A DNA stretch of 64,000 nt from Phlyctochytrium arcticum (taxonomy: Eukaryota; Chytridiomycota; Chytridiomycetes; Chytridiales; Chytridiaceae), in the NCBI GenBank assembly GCA_025602905.1, contig JAHLKI010000043.1:1-64000 (forward strand), in the 5' to 3' direction. This document shows positions 41,988 to 53,691 of the stretch, piece after piece. A program made the translations under genes and the position numbers. Under the pieces are notes generated by a model that did not search any database, was not told where the DNA came from, and saw nothing but the letters and a program-made list of their open reading frames with translations. Position 1 is the first letter of the stretch; each line of letters opens with the position of its first letter.

Positions 41988-43239
41988 ATGGCCGACTACA
42001 TAATTCGCACACTGAACGATACAGAGGCAGAGGTTGATGAATTCTGCAACCACTGCGTTAATGTCTTTTCTGTAAGGGAGAATCCGGTACCAAAAGGCCT
42101 ATTCCTCGACCACTGGTTTCATGACCCGGATAGAACGGTTGAGGGTGTCCAGGTTGCGGTCGCACCCACTGATAGCACTGACGCCGGAAAGGTAAAGCGT
42201 TCAAAGAGACTCCTGCTGCTACATTTGGCGATGTCTTACTTTCGTTTATGGCCTTTCACAGATCATTAGCACGGTACGCGTATTCCATCGAACGCTGCAG
42301 CTTGGCCCGTTTGGATCTCTGCCCGCCGGAGCCATTGGTGAAGTGTCCACCAACACTGCTCACACCAAGCGGGGTCTGGCATCCAAGCTCTTGCGGAATG
42401 CAGAGGCTCACATGAAGAAACACGGCTTAAAGATTGGGATCCTGCATACCGGCGCTGCTGCTCCCGTGTATGAGAAATTAGGCTGGAAAACAATCCCGAT
42501 GCCCATGATAGCAATCTCTTGTGATAACCTGATGGCTCTTCAAAAGCAAAGCTCGATCAAATCAAATTTCGACCTAAGGGATATCATTGCATCTCACGAC
42601 CTTTCTCTCATTCAGCGTCTGCATGCGCAATTCGCGCCACTAGGAAGCTTTCAGCGATCGGAAGCGTACTGGAAGTCCTGGGTGTTGGAGGATCGGCAAG
42701 ACGATCGATATAAGATTGCCAAAAGGATTGTAAGAGCACAGTTGGAGGATCGTAACGTCGTCGGCTATATCATTATGAGCATACGGTCCGATATTGACAA
42801 GGCCGAATCCGGGACAGAGGTAGTCAGTATCGTGAGGGACGTCTTTATCGGAGTGTTGAGCGACGACGAGACCAAGTTGCATGCCCTCGATGCAAATACA
42901 TTTTCAACTGTATCCGCGCTCCTTGCGCGTTCGGCTTTGGAGGAATTATTGCCCTCAAATCCGTCCTCGAAGCTCCGCATAGAGTTACCCCAGAGCTTGC
43001 TCCCGGACAGTGATCCATCCCTACCATCTGAGTCTTGGCTAAGATCAACAAATCGAACAGAGCTCCAGGACATTGGATGGATGTGGCGCGTGGTTGAGCC
43101 TGTGATGTTGAGCTGTGGAGACGAAAGCATTCTGATAAAGGATGAGGATGATCTGGCAAACTTTTTGAAGAAGCCAAGAACGGACCATTGGGACAAAAAT
43201 CGAGTGTTGTATGGTTTCCTTCATACGGATGATTTTTGA
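41988..43239 (+). CDS. GNAT-family N-acetyltransferase with C-terminal extension
   Basis: Two exons (41988-42191, 42262-43239) give about 394 residues. The N-terminal third is a GNAT fold: RTLNDTEAEVDEFCNHC, the central strand IISTVRVFHRTLQLG, the acetyl-CoA loop HTKRGLASKLLRNAEAHM and LHTGAAAPVYEKLGW. The other ~230 residues form a second region (DLRDIIASHDLSLIQRLHAQ ... WRVVEPVML ... KNRVLYGFLHTDDF). A GNAT domain with such an extension resembles fungal Lyc1-type lysine acetyltransferases, but I cannot assign the substrate. Confidence 0.75.
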
Positions 43240-43379
43240 GTCTGTCATTTTGAGAGAATAACCGGAGGATTGCCTCGTGTAAATAAGATGATTTGATTAA
43301 AACCGCTCTGCTGCAATAGCAGCACAAAATAATTGAAGAGAATACATGAAATAAATAAAGAAAATGTCCAATGGAATTT

Positions 43380-43706
43380 CTATGCGGCGACGTAGGTTGG
43401 GAAACAGTCTTTGAAAGTTTTCCCAGCATGCTTGTTCTCAACATGTTCTTCCAAGGCCTGTAAACGTATGAGCACTCTAGATGCAAGATTGTTAATCTCC
43501 GTATTGACTACACACCTTTTGTCGTACTGTCATGAGGAAGGTTTGGCGACAAATACCGCAAATTGTGTTCTTGGCACTCTCATTCTGGTAAGCAAAAGCA
43601 TCCAATCAGATCAGTTTCTTTACCGCGACAGCTGACGACGACGTACCACTTTCAACTGACTCTTGCCTGCTCCACCCTTCTTCTCCGCCAACTTATCCCG
43701 ACGCAT
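43380..43706 (-). CDS. ZNF706/4F5-type small zinc-finger protein
   Basis: Exons 43706-43647, 43584-43516 and 43457-43380 encode MRRDKLAEKKGGAGKSQLKV, then NESAKNTICGICRQTFLMTV, then ALEEHVENKHAGKTFKDCFP and TYVAA. This is a basic 4F5-like N-terminus followed by one C2H2 finger (CGIC ... HVENKH), as in ZNF706 and its fungal and plant relatives. A possible acceptor (TTTAG) just upstream and in-frame GQKAQ suggest a further tiny 5' exon. The start may then lie near the divergent gene at 43734. Confidence 0.8.
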
Positions 43707-43733
43707 TTGAGCTTTTTGTCCCTAAATTTCAAA

Positions 43734-43976
43734 ATGACTTTGTCAGATCTCCGTGAGCATGACTACATAAAATCGCTGAAGAACTATACGTTTCCCATTT
43801 TGAAGAACTGGCGCAAAGGCTTGCTAAAGGTTGTTGTTGCAGAGAGTCTTGACAAAAATGGTAAATTGCAAAGGTGAAGGCGGACTTTCCCAAATTTCCC
43901 AGCGGAAATCAAAGACAAACTTTTATTTATCCTTTCCGAGATAAAGTGTGCAAGCCACGAGCTCATTACAATTTGA
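43734..43976 (+). CDS. Small hypothetical protein (~66 aa)
   Basis: Exons 43734-43860 and 43903-43976 around a clean 42-base intron (GTAAAT...CCCAG). The product starts MTLSDLREHDYIKSLKNYTF and ends KLLFILSEIKCASHELITI. No family recognised, no membrane span. It is divergent from the zinc-finger gene with only 27 bases between the two ATGs, so they may share a promoter. The short intron joining two open frames is the main evidence. Confidence 0.45.
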
Positions 43977-44033
43977 CCTGCAATTTGACGATGAATTTGA
44001 TGACCGTATATTTTCCACCAAGGTTCAACATCA

Positions 44034-44711
44034 ATGGCGCACTTGTCAGACTATACCACTTGCGAGATCGCAGATGCACTCGTGAAGCTCAACATTCCCT
44101 GTTATATACCCGACGTAACCGTACGATCTCCGTCCGTATGGGATTTTCACGAGCCCAGAATCTGCGGGCCAGCGTTCACCATAGAGTTTGTACCTTCTAC
44201 CAATACGGTTTCTCCCAAGCTGCCAGCAGACATCCCGCATCATGTGGATGTCGCCCCACCGGGCTCTGTAATCGTTGTAAAAGCACCGCTGCACTTGCCG
44301 AACGCTGTATGGGGAGGTTTAATGTCGGCACGCGCGGAAACGATTGGCTGTCAAGCCGTGGTAGTAGAAGGCCGCATTAGGGATTTGAATGAGCACAGAT
44401 ATTTGGGCTTTCCTGTATTCTCATCAGGTATCTCGGTGCTCGGAGCGTCTCCCTTTGCAAGGGTCTCTCGCGTTGGACAACCTGTGGTTCTTGGAGCAAG
44501 TTGTGGATGGCCGGTCTTGGTGAATAATGGAGATATGATTGTAGCCGATGGGAACGGTGTTGTACGAGTCCCCATAGACGCTGTCGACCAGGTTGTGCAA
44601 CTAGCAAGGGAAAGCAAGCGGATCGATGATAAGTGCATGGCAGATCTTCGCGACGGGTGGCCCATAGCAGAGACATTTGCCAAGCATCGACAGAAGCGAA
44701 AGGGCCAGTAG
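44034..44711 (+). CDS. RraA-like/HMG aldolase family protein
   Basis: Single exon, 225 residues. RraA-fold motifs: an N-terminal DYTTCEIADALVKL, CGPAFTIEFVP, GSVIVVKAP, GGLMSARAETIGCQAVVVEG (the G-x-x-A-x-x-G-x-x-G-x-V-x-D/E-G type motif), RIRDLNEH and VNNGDMIVADGNGVVRVP. Fungal relatives include yeast Yer010c. Bacterial members are 4-hydroxy-4-methyl-2-oxoglutarate/oxaloacetate-type aldolases or RraA. Arg and Asp of the active-site loop (RIRD) are present, so lyase activity is plausible. Confidence 0.85.
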   Translation: MAHLSDYTTCEIADALVKLNIPCYIPDVTVRSPSVWDFHEPRICGPAFTIEFVPSTNTVSPKLPADIPHHVDVAPPGSVIVVKAPLHLPNAVWGGLMSARAETIGCQAVVVEGRIRDLNEHRYLGFPVFSSGISVLGASPFARVSRVGQPVVLGASCGWPVLVNNGDMIVADGNGVVRVPIDAVDQVVQLARESKRIDDKCMADLRDGWPIAETFAKHRQKRKGQ

Positions 44712-44826
44712 AAGCTGTAACAGATCTGCTCAATAGCGTGATGTGCATATATTTACAGTCCAGCTGCGCACCCAGCCGGCTATTTACACCCCTTTGACAT
44801 AAATAACAATTGATTTGCAACACCCT

Positions 44827-45330
44827 TCACTCTTGTTGGGCAAACGGGTTCGCAATCTCTTCTGTCCCATCTAATGGGTAAATGACGACGATTGCAGTAC
44901 CACGGCTAACAACAAGTCCCAAAGTCCGCTTTTTGTCCGTGATGCGGAGGTTATCTTCCGGATCTACAACACAGGAGACGAGCATTTCAATGAGCTTTGC
45001 TTCTTTATCAAACGTACTTCGGCAACCCACCTCGTACAAACTCTTCTGTATCATCCAAGACCAGATTCAACAGCTGATCAAACCCTTTAAGTGTTCCGAT
45101 GACCTCTCGGCCCCCTGTGTACTTGACGTGGATTTTCTTGTCCATGTGCTTCTGCAAATCCAAAATATTCTCCTTCTTTTGGCCACCTCCACCATGACCC
45201 CCTCGACCTCCACGGCTTGCACCTCGTGAGTTTGGTCCTCCTCGACCTCGATTATTACTTCGTCCCTGAAAAGTGGAAAATGAGCAAAAGGTAAGTTGTC
45301 CGATCGCAAGACACTTACCCGATCTGCCAT
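44827..45330 (-). CDS. LSM7: LSM7, U6 snRNA-associated Sm-like protein
   Basis: Three exons: a 12-base first exon (45330-45319, MADR), 45265-45031 and 44963-44827. An Arg/Gly-rich N-terminus (RGRGGPNSRGASRGGRGG) precedes Sm1 (MDKKIHVKYTGGREVIGTLK with GFDQLLNLVLDD) and Sm2 (LGLVVSRGTAIVVIYPLDG). The end is IANPFAQQE. LSM7 belongs to the LSM1-7 (mRNA decapping) and LSM2-8 (U6 snRNP) rings. The tiny coding first exon is supported by GGTAAGT / TTTTCAG splice sites. Confidence 0.92.
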
Positions 45331-45650
45331 TATGAGCTATTCTGAGACCAAGCACTTCCAATATACGACCACAAGTTTGACGTTGGAGTGGGATATACTA
45401 CAGGAGATCTTGCAACACCTTTCAAAATTCAAATCTGCAAGACTGGCCAAGACAGATTCTGAACGAGTCGATTTATCACGTGATCAAAATTGTCATCAAA
45501 GACTCAAAGGAACGACCAAATCAAGAGGAAACAAGGTACAGATAGACAGATATCCGAGAGTGCGTCGAATAGATTAAAGAAGATGGTGCTTCATCACCGT
45601 AATGTACAAAATTGCCAGCCGTGTGGAAAAAAATCCAATTAAGTGAGCAC

Positions 45651-46205
45651 TTAGCGCTCGAGATTAATGGAATTTCCAAATTTCTTGTAGAGCAAAACCT
45701 TCAGCTTGCTCATCTCCTCGTTGATTCCACCTATCGTTGAGCTGAGCCCCTCCAGCTCCGAAGTGAGACTTGACTGTTCCGATTCAATCCTTTCCTGGCA
45801 AGCTTCCAATGACAGTGATATAAAAGCGTCCCCCACCCGGTATCTGCGGATTGTTTGAGAAGGAAGAAAGATAAGAGATTTAGAGTCCTCATCTTACTTG
45901 ACTAGCTCATCTTCATCGGCAAGCTCGAGTTCTGTAGATAGATCGTCCAAATACTCCTTCTCCTTCTGGCTCGCGAGGTTAGTACTGCGGTAAGTAGTAT
46001 CTAGATATTTGATTCGGCCCAACCTTCTTCTCTTCGTAAGCCTCTTCAAGATTCTGTAGCTTCATGTTACACCTTGAGAACTTGTTGATGTTTTGCTGAT
46101 CGTCCCAAGTAACTTCTGTATCAGCATCCTCTCCTTCGTTTAGCTATTTACAATAGTGAGTACGAGATGTCTATGAGGTGTACTCGATAACATTACCATC
46201 TTCAT
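45651..46205 (-). CDS. PFDN4: Prefoldin subunit 4
   Basis: Four exons (46205-46197, 46143-46024, 45965-45898, 45843-45651). The first holds only MKM. The product shows TEVTWDDQQNINKFSRCNMK, then a helix LQNLEEAYEEKKKEKEYLDD, the beta-hairpin region ELELADEDELVKYRVGDAF and the second helix (ACQERIESEQSSLTSELEGL), ending KVLLYKKFGNSINLER. This is a beta-type prefoldin, subunit 4 by its SINLE end. Prefoldin delivers nascent actin and tubulin to the CCT chaperonin. Confidence 0.9.
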
Positions 46206-47194
46206 CTTGGTTATTGACAGAGTTCTTGTAAAGTTTGACTGGAAGATTCGCAAAGATCGTCGATTCGTTGCTAGATTCGTTGTCGTTTCGCGCAGCGTTC
46301 GTACTCCCAGGTCTTGTGGCGCGGTTACGGTAAATTGGAGTCAACAACGGCAACAACGACACTAGTCAAACATTCAAAAATGTCAAATGCATCAACGGAT
46401 CAACGCTGAGGTTATATGAGAGCTTTTCCAAGGGCGGCTAGGGCGGAGACGATGAAGACAGCGGACACAACCTTGTTTAAGACCGATTCTAAAATGCGCC
46501 GCGCTTTGAAAAAGTGGAGGTCGTAGTTATGAAAAGTCGAGGATCTAAAGCCTACGGATGTTTGAACGGAACGCGAGCAAGATATTCCTGATCTCCTAAC
46601 ATCAATGCGAACTTTGTTATGTGGCTCCAAGTTCGGATGAGAATGTAGCTACCGTCCTACAGACTTGAGTGTACTTCAAAACTCTATTGAATTGGTGGTA
46701 TGTAGCTTAGTGGTGCGCCAAATTTAGTACTGATGGCATCACCCCATTGTCCCTTTCCGCATGGAGCGAATCTTTGTCTCTCCGATCTGAGGATAGTAAG
46801 AAGCCTATCTTGAAGCTTGATTCATCAAAACGATAGGGAACCCTACAGTCTTATTGAATGTGGAAGCATGCATTATGAAGTCGAACGTTGAATTTCCCAC
46901 TCGCTAGCAAGATACTTTGTGATCCTTGCCGCTATAAGTGGCGACATCACCAGTTGAAAGGCCGAGAACCGGATCTAAAAAGTATCTTGAAATTCCCAGG
47001 GCATCTTTGGCTGGGCGTGGCTTGGCAGTTCTGAACTCCGTCAGACGGCAAAGTCATCCAAGAGATGAGATGCGCGCCAGTGGAAAACTCGAAAACGCGA
47101 AGGTTTGCATCCTCACAACCTCAACAAAGTCTTTTCCTATTCGACTCGTCCGTAGCGAAAGCAGCGGGCTGAAGTGTATAGACTTGGACTTGCA
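46206..47194. other. Intergenic between prefoldin 4 and adenylosuccinate synthetase
   Basis: Two minus-strand open frames (46171-46362 and 46412-46630) lack ATG starts. A short hydrophobic segment (VVSAVFIVSALAALGKALI) could be part of a small membrane protein, but I could not build a gene. The right part is presumably the ADSS promoter. Confidence 0.35.
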
Positions 47195-48777
<1,583 letters not shown>

Positions 48778-48991
48778 ACACTTCTTTTGGCTTTTGCCAT
48801 CACATCTTCTTTTTATATTTCGTTTATTTTGTCCTGCAAACTTCGTGTATTTGGATTCCTGGAAGAATGCAGTCTGTCCTCTCTTCCCAGCGTGCATTCA
48901 TCTTGTTCGAAGTTCGAAGTTTGAACAACCGACATACATCTATTACAGCAGCTTTCCCGGAGCTTTCCTGCGAACTTGACTGATCTATCGT

Positions 48992-49698
48992 ATGACTTGT
49001 GTCGCACCAATCCCGAACTCTGTCGGTCCTAGCAACTCGACGCTCATGGACGATCTCACACGACGACTGGGAACGACTTCCATGCGAAGCGAGACTTCCC
49101 TCCCACAGCTTCCCACCGAGGTGGTCATTCTCATCCTTCGTAACCTATCCATTGGGCACCTTCGACTAGTCTGCAGGAGGGTTTGCAAGTTCTGGCAAGA
49201 GGTCGTTGACGACATTATCCGCGAGCGGCTTGTCGGACGCTGTTGCGCCCTGATTGTTTCGGAGCACAGCTGGACAGGCGATTATTCTGCAACGCACACA
49301 TCATATTCCCGATCCTACCTAACCTACGCATCGATGGACGGCGCAGGGAAAGTGATTCTCCGTCCCGACAGAGAACGCTTAGAATTCGATTCGGGATCTT
49401 CGGATGGGCCTGTCAGTCATTCAATATCAATTGATAAGCTGTGGGAAGACGTGATCTTTAAGACGCGTGCTTACCGCGACCTTTGGCTGCCGTTCGGTGG
49501 CGCTGAAACGACGGGGGACCGTTCACAGTGAAGTACCGCTGGGAGGACGACAATGGGGACGAATATGTCGAGAAAGACGATTCTCGCACCGGTTACTGGA
49601 CCATCTACTGCGCACTTTCTGTCGAGATATCATTGACCGATCTGCTCGCCTGGGAGGGCTGTCGCCACATTACCTTCATAAACGGATCGGACGCATGA
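48992..49698 (+). pseudogene. F-box protein gene with a frameshift
   Basis: The ATG at 48992 leads to an F-box (LPQLPTEVVILILRNLSIGH, then RLVCRRVCKFWQEVVDDIIR) and a C-terminal domain. The frame breaks at a run of five G (49513-49517). One more G would join FGGAETTGG to PFTVKYRWEDDNGDEYVEKD and on to ISLTDLLAWEG. The frame then ends at 49698 after a 58-base segment (49661-49718) that the duplicated copy at 52797 lacks. F-box proteins are SCF ubiquitin-ligase adaptors. Either the copy is decaying or the G-run is a sequencing error. Confidence 0.6.
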
Positions 49699-50172
49699 TC
49701 ACTGTTCACGCATCGGCACGGACAACAATGGGCTGAAAAACGAACACAAACGTCGGCAAGGAACTCATTTTGAGGACTTGTCGCACGGTAGATTCAAACG
49801 GAAATACGGAACGGAATTAAAATTACACTGCAAAGTCGCGCAACGCTCGGATCTTCCTGCTCATAGGGGTTCCTGTCTTTTGGATCTTCCCACAGAGCAG
49901 CAAACTCCGACCGTTGACAACGGCCTTTTCGCACTGTATTTGCTTTTTCCGCTTCCGAAGCCGAAACCTCATGCTCAAGAAAACTGTCATGGTACGTATT
50001 GGTGGTCAGTCATTCGGCGGGTCTTTTCTCATTTTTATTTTTTCTCCCCATTTCGTTTTCTAGGCCCGTCCTTCTCAGCGCCCCTGCGTCATTTGCCAAT
50101 ACCTCCAGTGCCTGAAGCCTCTACCCACACCCAGCATCGCAATCGTCGCCGTCACGATTGGAAAGCCGATAC
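49631..50172 (+). repeat. Segmental duplication, copy 1
   Basis: Nearly identical to 52797-53279 in direct orientation, except for the extra 58 bases 49661-49718. Both contain the coding-like stretch LKNEHKRRQGTHFEDLSHGR ... LPTEQQTPTVDNGLF and an intron with good borders (GGTACGTATT ... TTTCTAG). Confidence 0.9.
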
Positions 50173-50626
50173 GACCCAATGCTGGCACGATCACATCTTT
50201 GCGCCGGATGCCGTCCACGTACCGCATGCAAGATCCGCGAATGTAGCCCATAATGCTGATGACGATTGGCACGGAATCCTGCTGCAAAGATGCGCTCTCC
50301 CTTGGAGACTCTGGACCAAACATGGCGGAAGCGAACGACCCTACACGGCTACGGGCTCTGCGTCTCAGGTGCGCGCCAGGCAAAGATCCAACAGCTTGTT
50401 CCGGTTGCCGTTTCCTGGCATAACATGTCACGCCGAATAACCAACATTTGTACATGCGAGCTGCTTTGTATTACCTTTGAATTAGCCCATAGATTGAAAA
50501 GCATCTTATCAACGCCAGTATCGCGATAATATCCTGACTGTGCCGCCATTGAGCTTGCTTGTTTTGCTCTAAGCACAGAACCAACCCAGGAACCAACCTC
50601 TCTTGTTCGCCGAAGCAGGTTCAATA
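50173..50626. other. Spacer after duplication copy 1
   Basis: No supported gene. It may hold the promoter of the following gene. Open frames here lack family resemblance and clash with each other. Confidence 0.35.
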
Positions 50627-52725
50627 ATGCAAGAACTCATCCCGCAACAGCCCACCTTCTGCTGGCCTCCTCTCAAGCACTCTGATCGCTCCTCTTATGA
50701 AGACCTTCCAGCTGACTTTCATTGCAACAAATGCTCTCATAAACTCGCGGACGGCAAAGATTTCTACTTCTCCACCACCCAAGGCCCCCCGGCTGCTGGC
50801 ATACACACCGCTATTTGGCTCAAACCTGATTACCGACTCCTAGAGGACGATCTGGGCCTCAAAGTGGATTCCAAGTTCCGCCCCGTCGGGAAAAAAGGGC
50901 TTGGTCATTCCGTGTTTTGCCGGCAATGCGACACTTTCCTCGGGACTTGTACACACGATCGGGCTGGACCTCTGCAGCCGGTAAGCCAGCATGATTTTTG
51001 CTGCTGCTGGTGCATCATTGGTTTGCTTATGCTTCTCTTTCGTAGGGCTGGCGCGTCAAGCTGCGATATGCAACCTTTCCACCGGGGTCTCCACCTCCGC
51101 CCTTTGAAGGCTGCACCCAGGTCATTGTTCTCAAACCCCTTGGCGACCTCGACGATCTGCAGCACTGGATCGACACGCTTCCTTCGTGGACCGGACCTGG
51201 CTGTAAGCGTCTTGTTGAGATGCAACACGCTCGCACCAGACCAGATCAGCCAGATCTTTTGGTGTTCAAAGATGCCGAGTTGCTGTATAACGGGTGGTTG
51301 GAAGATCTACCGCTCGGGGAACTGGAGAACGCTTTCCGTGATTTTTTGACCGTCGGCGCCCTGCAGAAGTTGGCCAGCAATGATCCGGACGGATATACTG
51401 ACTATCTTGTCGTTCTATTGGGAGTATTGAAACGACTTTCGCTTAAGGGTCTTGATCAGGAGTCCCGAAAACGACTGGCTGAACGCATATTCAAGACTCT
51501 CAAGGACAAGATTGGAGTGCTTCACGCAAAGGTCTACATGCAAATGCTTCACATCTTCGGTGAAGACAAAGAAAGGCGAAGGGAACTTTATCGTGAAGCA
51601 CTGGGCTCTGCTGTGGCCGACCGGCACATGTTTAACTTTGTCCTTTCCTTATCGTTCCAAGGCAATTATCAAGAGGCACTAGCTGTACTGGAAGGGCGCA
51701 GCTCAGAACTGGAGAAGCCGCCTATGGTGCAGAGCGCCGATGTGGAAGGTTCTCCGATGCCGCCCAGCACGCTGCGAGAACTTTTGAAAACAACCCGAAT
51801 GGGCCGTGGGACGAAAGCGGATGTAGAGGGACTAAAGAGAGTGGTTACTCTCCTGAGCAGCGGTCGCGTCCAGACCCCAGACTTGGACGACCAAAAGGAG
51901 CAGGGACACAGATGTCAGCTGCTTGCGGATCTATTTGAATACCACCGCACGGCCGGTTATCGTGATGACCGTCTTCTGGAGCTCCAAGGAATGTACCCGC
52001 CAAATCCAACCGCAAAACCGATCCTCGAAGTGGCTCGGTACCTGCATCATTTTGATAACAAGGACAATGCACGAGGTTTTTTCCTCGAGGCGACGGAAAA
52101 GCTCCTCGCAATCGGAACCGAGGACCCCGACGCGATTGGGGTAATGGACGTGTTGAGCGCCCAAATTCTCAACCCGAGCTGGGAGTTCTCGGATACCCTT
52201 CCGGCGGAGCTCTGGAGACGAATTTCGGAGCTTTGGGAAACCGTCAAAGACACGGTGGCTCCCTCAGTGACTTCAAAAGGATCCCCCAAGCTGGACCCTT
52301 GCCACTGGAACTGGACGGGGGACTTGCCTTTGCCCGAGCGAAAGTACGTGGAGACGGGAGCATTCTGGATGGTTGCTGTTATCAAGCAAATCGAGGAGGT
52401 TCAACACATGCTCAACATACGCGACGAGATTGAGATCGTTACGGGTCGAGGCGCTCACGCTGTTGGGGGCAAGAGGTCGGGCGAGAAACCTAGTCTTGGC
52501 GCGGAGGTCCTCAGAAAGTTTTTGGAAGAACTGGTTGGGAAAAAGAGAGTCAAGTTCGCATACGACAAGGGAGTGAACGTGGGCTCATTGAAAGTCGACG
52601 GGCTGTGGAGAGCACTGTATGACGGGGATCCGCTCAACCTGGAGCGAGTATGCTTAGCGATTAGAAATGTCCTCTTCGGCAACAACGGTTCTTCCAGCGA
52701 CGGTAATTGGCGGACACGCCAATAA
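50627..52725 (+). CDS. Unknown protein with N-terminal zinc ribbon
   Basis: Two exons (50627-50980, 51046-52725) give about 677 residues. The N-terminal domain has two CxxC pairs about 65 residues apart (FHCNKCSHKL ... VFCRQCDTFLG), enough for one structural zinc, as in Yippee/MSS4-type folds. The remainder is largely helical (LGELENAFRDFLTVGALQKL; RKRLAERIFKTLKDKIGVLH; RRRELYREALGSAVADRHMF), with a TPR-like feel. The family is not recognised. The gene sits exactly between the two copies of the segmental duplication, so it may have been inserted into the F-box locus. Confidence 0.7.
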
Positions 52726-52796
52726 TGCCCTCGAGAGAGACCTTTGGCTCCGCCCGAAACGGTCGTGGCGGCAGGTGTTTTCGGTTGAGACACCCC

Positions 52797-53279
52797 ATTG
52801 ACCGATCTGCTCGCCTGGGAGGGCTCGGACAACAATAGACTGAAAAACGAACACAAACGTCGGCAAGGAACTCATTTTGAGGACTTGTCGCACGGTAGAT
52901 TCAAACGGAAATACGGAACGGAATTAAAATTACACTGCAAAGTCGCGCAACGCTCGGATCTTCCTGCTCATAGGGGTTCCTGTCTTTTGGATCTTCCCAC
53001 AGAGCAGCAAACTCCGACCGTTGACAACGGCCTTTTCGCACTGTATTTGCTTTTTCCGCTTCCGAAGCCGAAACCTCATGCTCAAGAAAACTGTCATGGT
53101 ACGTATTGGTGGTCAGTCATTCGGCGGGTCTTTTCTCATTTTTATTTTTTCTCCCCATTTCGTTTTCTAGGCCCGTCCTTCTCAGCGCCCCTGCGTCATT
53201 TGCCAATACCTCCAGTGCCTGAAGCCTCTACCCACACCCAGCATCGCAATCGTCGCCGTCACGATTGGAAAGCCGATAC
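52797..53279 (+). repeat. Segmental duplication, copy 2
   Basis: Matches copy 1 without the 58-base insertion, so LTDLLAWEG runs straight into SDNNRLKNEHKRRQG in one frame. This may be the older arrangement of the F-box gene's 3' exon. The following 53280-53450 holds only a short, unconvincing frame. Confidence 0.9.
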
Positions 53280-53691
53280 AACCGGATGCTAGCTTCTGAT
53301 CTAATTCGGCAAGCTTCTGCGCTGGACCTCTCAAGACCCTGCTCAAGACCAGGAAGAAGGCTATCGAACGCTCAGCGGCAAGTTTCGTGCGGCGCGTTGC
53401 AGGCCACGGAACTCACGCAAACTAGCTTTGAAAGATTGTATGAATAAGTACATAGTTATATGACCAGCATATACTCCCTCTTTCCCCGTAATCTAACCTA
53501 GAATTGTATCTGTCCAATGTACACTACACTACGCAAACTACCTTTACGTCTATAAAAACCTGTCCTATACTATGAATTGAAGAGTAGAGAAAGACTAGAG
53601 AGGCAGTTGAAAGAAGGACCAAAAAACGGGACAGGATTAAAAAGACTATGGAAACAGAACAGGTACAATAGGATGCGCGTGAACTCCCACC

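Noticed and set aside
46171..46630. Small membrane protein gene upstream of prefoldin 4
   Set aside because: The two frames start at GTG/TTG, need an unproven splice and would overlap the first prefoldin exon. Left as intergenic.
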